Shown: piece by piece, positions 60,882 to 64,000 of the stretch
Position numbering within the stretch: the stretch's first letter is position 1
Layout: each line of letters begins with the position of its first letter
Origin: Streptomyces sp. cg36
Lineage (GTDB): Bacteria; Actinomycetota; Actinomycetes; Streptomycetales; Streptomycetaceae
DNA: 64,000 bases
Reading direction: 5' to 3'
Assembly: GCF_041080675.1 (NCBI RefSeq)
Contig: NZ_CP163521.1
Coordinates: 301,793-365,792, forward strand
Translations under genes and position numbers: made by a program
Notes under the pieces: generated by a model
Seen by the model: the letters and a program-made list of their open reading frames with translations, nothing else
Told to the model about the DNA's origin: nothing
Databases searched by the model: none

Positions 60882-63446
60882 TCACCAGCGCATGCCGAGT
60901 GCGTCGAGGTCGGTGCGGCGTTGGTTGGTGAGTTTGTCGGCGCGTCGTCGGGTGTTGTCGAGGAACATGCCGAGCTTGACGTCCACGGGGCCGTCAGCGC
61001 CCGTTTGAGCGCCTGCCGGGCGGTTGTCGGTGTCTGGTCGCTTCAGTCGTTCGACGTGTTTTCTGGGTACGTTCAGGTGTCCTTCGCGGGCGTGGAACGC
61101 CCGTGCTGCCCGTAGGTTGAGTGCCCATTTGTCGTCGCGGGTGGCCGCATTGACGGTCCGCTCGTCGGGCTCGTCCTCGGCGGGGGGTTCGAGGCCGAGG
61201 GCGTTGTGGAGCAGGTACTGCTGGGCGGGCTGGAGGCTGTCCCATCCTGTGCGTTGCGCGGTGATCCAGCGTCCGAGGTCTTCGCCTTGGACTATGACCT
61301 GTCCGGCCGTCGTGGGCAGGGTGCCGTCGGCCTGGAGGTGGAGCTGGGTAAGGCGGAAGGCCCGTTGCCATCCGACCGGCCACACGGGGCACCAGCCAGG
61401 GTCGATGTCCTCCAGCGCTTTCCACCGCTCGGCGGTCATGGATCCGGCCAGCCACACGCTCTGCCCGTCTTCCCCGCGCGCGAGGTTGTCCAGGCACTGG
61501 CGGCCCACCGCGCGCATGTTCTTCGCCCAGGTCCCGATGGGGTGTCCGTTCCATACGGCGGTGGCGGGTGGCAGGAAGTGTCCGTGCTGCTGTGCCCAGG
61601 CGCGTGCGACGGTGATGCCTTCTTCGAAGGCGAGGTCCTGGTGGTTCCACACCATCCCCAGCGCGTCCAGCTGCTCGGTCCGGTGTTTGGAGAGTTCCCC
61701 GGCGTTGTAGTACTTGCGCTGGTCGGCCAGCCATACCCCCAGCGGGAATCCGGCATGCGGCCAGTGGTCGGGTGCCACGAAGTCGTAGGGCACCTTCAAG
61801 ACCATCCCCGGGTTCTCCTGACCCCACCGGGCTGCCGCTTCGAATCCGCGCAGCCAGTACTCCTTCTCCGGCTCCAGCACCCGCAGCGACACGAACCGAG
61901 CCAGCACAGCCGGATCCCGGGGCGTGGAGAACTCCAGCAGGTTCGCCGCCCGCTCACTCACCCGCGGCCCCGCCCCCTCACCGGCCGCGCCCCCAGCACC
62001 GTCATCGAGGAGCTCCTCGTCCAGGTCCAGGTCCTCGTCGTCCTCGTGCCAATTCCCGCTGCGCACACGGGGATCGGCGAGTGCTTCGATGACCTCCGTG
62101 TCGTGCGCGCGGAGCGCTTGGAGGATCTTCGCGAGGATCCCGAACGAGTCCGAGGCCAGCATGTCGCCCGGCTCCTCACCCTCTTTCAGGAAAACCGGCA
62201 CGATAAGAGAAGCAACTTTCGGATCGCCGGGATTCATGCGCAAGGCGCGGCCGACCATCTGCACGATGTCGACCATCGACCCCCGCGCATCACAAAAAGC
62301 AACGGAATCACACGCCGGAACATCAACCCCCTCACCCAGTACACGGACGGAACTCAACAACCGCAAAACAGCCGGTTCAGGCTGGCTTTTGTCATCGAAT
62401 TCGATAACGTCCGAACCGAACTCCTCCAACACCGCGCGCCGCCGGCCGGGAGCATGTTCGCCATACAGCCAGTCCGCCCACACCCGCCGCGCCGACGGGA
62501 ACCGGCCTGGGTCCTCCTCGTGCAGCTGCGACGCCACCTCCAAGGCGCCGCCGGCCATGGCTTCGGCTTCCTCGACCCGCGAGTGGAAAGTGAGCACCTT
62601 CCGCAGCCGCTTCTCGGCCGCCGCGGTCATCACCCCGGTCTGCAGCGCCGTGAGCCTGGCCCCGCGCACTACGTCGGAGCCGGCGGAGTCGGTCACCAAA
62701 GCCTGTTGGAGGCCGGGGTCGCGGATGTCCAGGCAGATCACCCGGTAAGGCGCGACCAGCCCACGCCGGATGCACTCGGACAGGGTGATCTTGTAGGCGA
62801 CGGGCCCGAAGATCTCTGAGCCTTCGGCGTCCATGCTGGCCACCAGCTGCCCTGCATCGCGGCCAGCGTCGGAGGCTTCCCAGATCCGCGGTGTGGCCGT
62901 CATGTACAGCCGCCGGGCGGCAGGGATACGGGCCTGGTCGTGGATCGATGCCCAGGGCTTGCCCGCGTCCCCGCTGGTGCGGTGTGCTTCGTCGATCACC
63001 ACCAGGTCCCAGGGCTCAAGCCCGGCCGCATGCGCGGCCTCCAGCTTTCCCTGCCCCAGCGAGGCATATGTGGCGAACACCGTCACCGGCCCGTCCAGGC
63101 CCTCCAGCCATGACACCAGCTCCCCAGGGTCGGTCGTGCACGGCACTCCCCGTGACTCTTCTGCCCGCAGTCGGCACACCCCGACCATCGCCCCGCCCCG
63201 GCCGCCGGCCCGCCACGCGCCAGCCATCTGCAGCAGGAGATCCCGCGTCGGCACCAGTACCAACACCCGCCGCGCCGCGAGCTTCTGTGCGGCCGCGACC
63301 CCGATCAGGGTTTTGCCCGACCCGGTCGCTGCGATGACCTGACACCGAAGTCCCTGCACCGGAATGCCGCCGGGCGGAATTTGAAAGGCCCTCAGAACTC
63401 CGTCGACCGCCTCCACCTGATGCGGCCACAGTGTCATTTCCGGCAT
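60882..63446 (-). CDS. telomere-proximal DEAD/DEAH-like helicase with helicase-associated repeats
   Basis: ATG 63446 with GGGAGAG upstream gives 854 residues. Motif Q/I: LWPHQVEAVDGVLRAF and VIAATGSGKTLIGVAAAQ (about residues 25-50). Motif II: LVVIDEAHRTSG. Motif III: LYMTATPRIW. C-terminal RecA-like part: VLTFHSRVEEAEAM, VRVLGEGVDVPACDSVAFCD and DIVQMVGRALRMNPG. From about 540 on, helicase-associated repeats contain W-x-x-x-L-x-x-x-x-x-x-x-x-HG (FEAAARWGQENPGM, ARAWAQQHGHFLPP, ARAFHAREGHLNVPRK). Helicase-like genes of this type (ttrA-like) sit next to the ends of Streptomyces linear replicons and have been linked to conjugal transfer of ends. It is transcribed inward from the end. Confidence 0.9.
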   Translation of the reverse strand: MPEMTLWPHQVEAVDGVLRAFQIPPGGIPVQGLRCQVIAATGSGKTLIGVAAAQKLAARRVLVLVPTRDLLLQMAGAWRAGGRGGAMVGVCRLRAEESRGVPCTTDPGELVSWLEGLDGPVTVFATYASLGQGKLEAAHAAGLEPWDLVVIDEAHRTSGDAGKPWASIHDQARIPAARRLYMTATPRIWEASDAGRDAGQLVASMDAEGSEIFGPVAYKITLSECIRRGLVAPYRVICLDIRDPGLQQALVTDSAGSDVVRGARLTALQTGVMTAAAEKRLRKVLTFHSRVEEAEAMAGGALEVASQLHEEDPGRFPSARRVWADWLYGEHAPGRRRAVLEEFGSDVIEFDDKSQPEPAVLRLLSSVRVLGEGVDVPACDSVAFCDARGSMVDIVQMVGRALRMNPGDPKVASLIVPVFLKEGEEPGDMLASDSFGILAKILQALRAHDTEVIEALADPRVRSGNWHEDDEDLDLDEELLDDGAGGAAGEGAGPRVSERAANLLEFSTPRDPAVLARFVSLRVLEPEKEYWLRGFEAAARWGQENPGMVLKVPYDFVAPDHWPHAGFPLGVWLADQRKYYNAGELSKHRTEQLDALGMVWNHQDLAFEEGITVARAWAQQHGHFLPPATAVWNGHPIGTWAKNMRAVGRQCLDNLARGEDGQSVWLAGSMTAERWKALEDIDPGWCPVWPVGWQRAFRLTQLHLQADGTLPTTAGQVIVQGEDLGRWITAQRTGWDSLQPAQQYLLHNALGLEPPAEDEPDERTVNAATRDDKWALNLRAARAFHAREGHLNVPRKHVERLKRPDTDNRPAGAQTGADGPVDVKLGMFLDNTRRRADKLTNQRRTDLDALGMRW

Positions 63447-63804
63447 TGAACTCTCCCTTCCTGCGAGTTCGGTACAGTCTTGTTCGGTGTTTACTGGCGG
63501 TGCCGGGTGAGGTCTAAATTCATCTGGGCGTTGAATTGACGCACGGTGGGTGGTCGGTGTTGTGCAGGTTCTGATGGGGCGACGGTCCGGCGGTCCTGGC
63601 GGTTGTCCTTCAGCCCATAAGCTATCGGGTCTGAAGTTGTGACGCACACGGGTTGGTGGAAGTGTCCTGAAGTGGTTGTCTGCGCTATGATGGTGTGGCA
63701 CGCTGACCACATGAGACCAGTTGTGATCGGTTTCTTCCGGCCCCACCCTTCGGCGTGACGCCACGTCACCACCCGGGCCACCTCCCTTGTAGCCAGCTGT
63801 TTTG
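63447..63804. other. subtelomeric non-coding stretch
   Basis: 350 bases with no recognisable gene. It includes the helicase promoter region, with an AT-richer TGAAGTTGTGACGC / CTATGATGG zone around 63630-63690. It leads into the hairpin array. Confidence 0.45.
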
Positions 63805-64000
63805 GGCACGCGCGGAGCGCGTGCCTGGGGTTTGAGTCGCCGTCAGGCGGCTCGTCCGGGCCACGGAGTGGACCGGATTCCCGGGACGAAGTCCCGGATA
63901 ACCGTGCGGAGCACGGTTTATGGCATCGGCACGGAGTGCCGATAATCCCCGGGCGTAGCCCGGGGTACCGCCGCGTAGCGGCGGCGCGTCGTGTCTGCGG
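63805..64000. repeat. telomeric hairpin array of a linear replicon (right end)
   Basis: Eight close-packed palindromes follow one another. Six have perfect arms around a GNA triloop: 63805-63825 (loop GGA), 63881-63897 (GAA), 63901-63917 (GGA), 63925-63943 (GGA), 63947-63965 (GTA) and 63968-63984 (GTA). 63855-63877 (GGA) has one mismatch, and 63834-63853 has a GTCA loop and a wobble pair. Streptomyces telomeres carry such palindromes, and on the 3'-ending strand the loops are purine-rich GNA. The plus strand here has them in that sense, so the physical end lies to the right, at or just beyond 64000. The archetypal terminal palindrome CCCGCGGAGCGGG is not present. Confidence 0.85.

Noticed and set aside
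1..64000. CRISPR arrays, rRNA and tRNA genes
   Set aside because: No regularly spaced direct repeats of CRISPR type and no recognisable rRNA or tRNA cloverleaf sequence were found on either strand by reading.
63805..64000. Hairpins as an ordinary terminator cluster or REP-type repeats
   Set aside because: Eight different palindromes with consistent GNA loops on one strand, at the edge of the window and next to a terminal-type helicase, fit a telomere much better.

Overview
The composition (very high GC, strong G/C third-codon bias, GTG/TTG starts, GTGA and ATGA stop-start overlaps) and the gene families (LysR, XRE with tetratricopeptide tail, DUF6009-like, CsbD, secreted lectins and inhibitors, many IS5/IS701/IS30/IS3 elements) indicate Streptomyces or a close relative. 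The last ~200 bases are a run of palindromes closed by GNA triloops, preceded by a large DEAD-like helicase with helicase-associated repeats. This is the layout of the right end of a linear Streptomyces chromosome or plasmid, so the window is the terminal, recombination-prone accessory arm.

Layout. 1-3.6 kb: the end of a gpsA gene, then an IS5-type element and transposase scars. 3.6-7.9 kb: the most interesting locus, a compact lower-GC operon with a 53-residue putative precursor peptide, a tetrapyrrole-methylase-fold methyltransferase resembling the borosin (peptide backbone N-methylating) enzymes, two divergent HPr-kinase-like P-loop proteins and an ABC-2 exporter. It looks like an uncharacterised RiPP pathway. 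8.0-10.2 kb: an IS5-type element with a clean target duplication and a ParE/Phd-type toxin-antitoxin pair. 10.3-15.5 kb: two divergent copies of a three-gene cassette (small protein, ECF-like sigma factor, Sel1-like protein with or without an IclR domain); a third cassette is at 57.7-60.3 kb. 15.5-21.4 kb: a repeat-rich region before a D5/P4-type primase-helicase, a LysR regulator and a StrR/ParB-like regulator.

21.8-28.1 kb: broken and intact IS elements around a two-gene unit with a secreted protein. 28.6-32.6 kb: a secreted guanyl-specific RNase, small secreted proteins and stress proteins. 32.8-33.7 kb: a truncated SigB-type sigma gene followed by a mosaic of IS630, IS256 and IS110 pieces. 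35.3-40.3 kb: a 1455-residue secreted toxin (transglycosylase, golvesin-like and NucA/NucB DNase regions) facing a SUKH-type immunity gene across a shared terminator. 41.2-45.7 kb: a ricin-type lectin, an aminotransferase relic, and an IS3 element interrupted by an IS30 element. 46.1-60.3 kb: secreted proteins, a CPBP protease, an XRE regulator opposite three overlapping small genes, several hypothetical genes and the third sigma cassette. 60.9-64 kb: the terminal helicase and hairpin array.

Functionally, the RiPP operon, the toxin-immunity pair, the secreted nucleases and the lectin are competition or signalling traits. The sigma cassettes and orphan regulators are probable local control circuits. 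Pseudogenes, nested ISs and partial duplications (31.6/50.9 kb; 34.0/56.0 kb) show the arm is being actively rearranged. All functions are inferred from recognisable motifs; no database search was possible.
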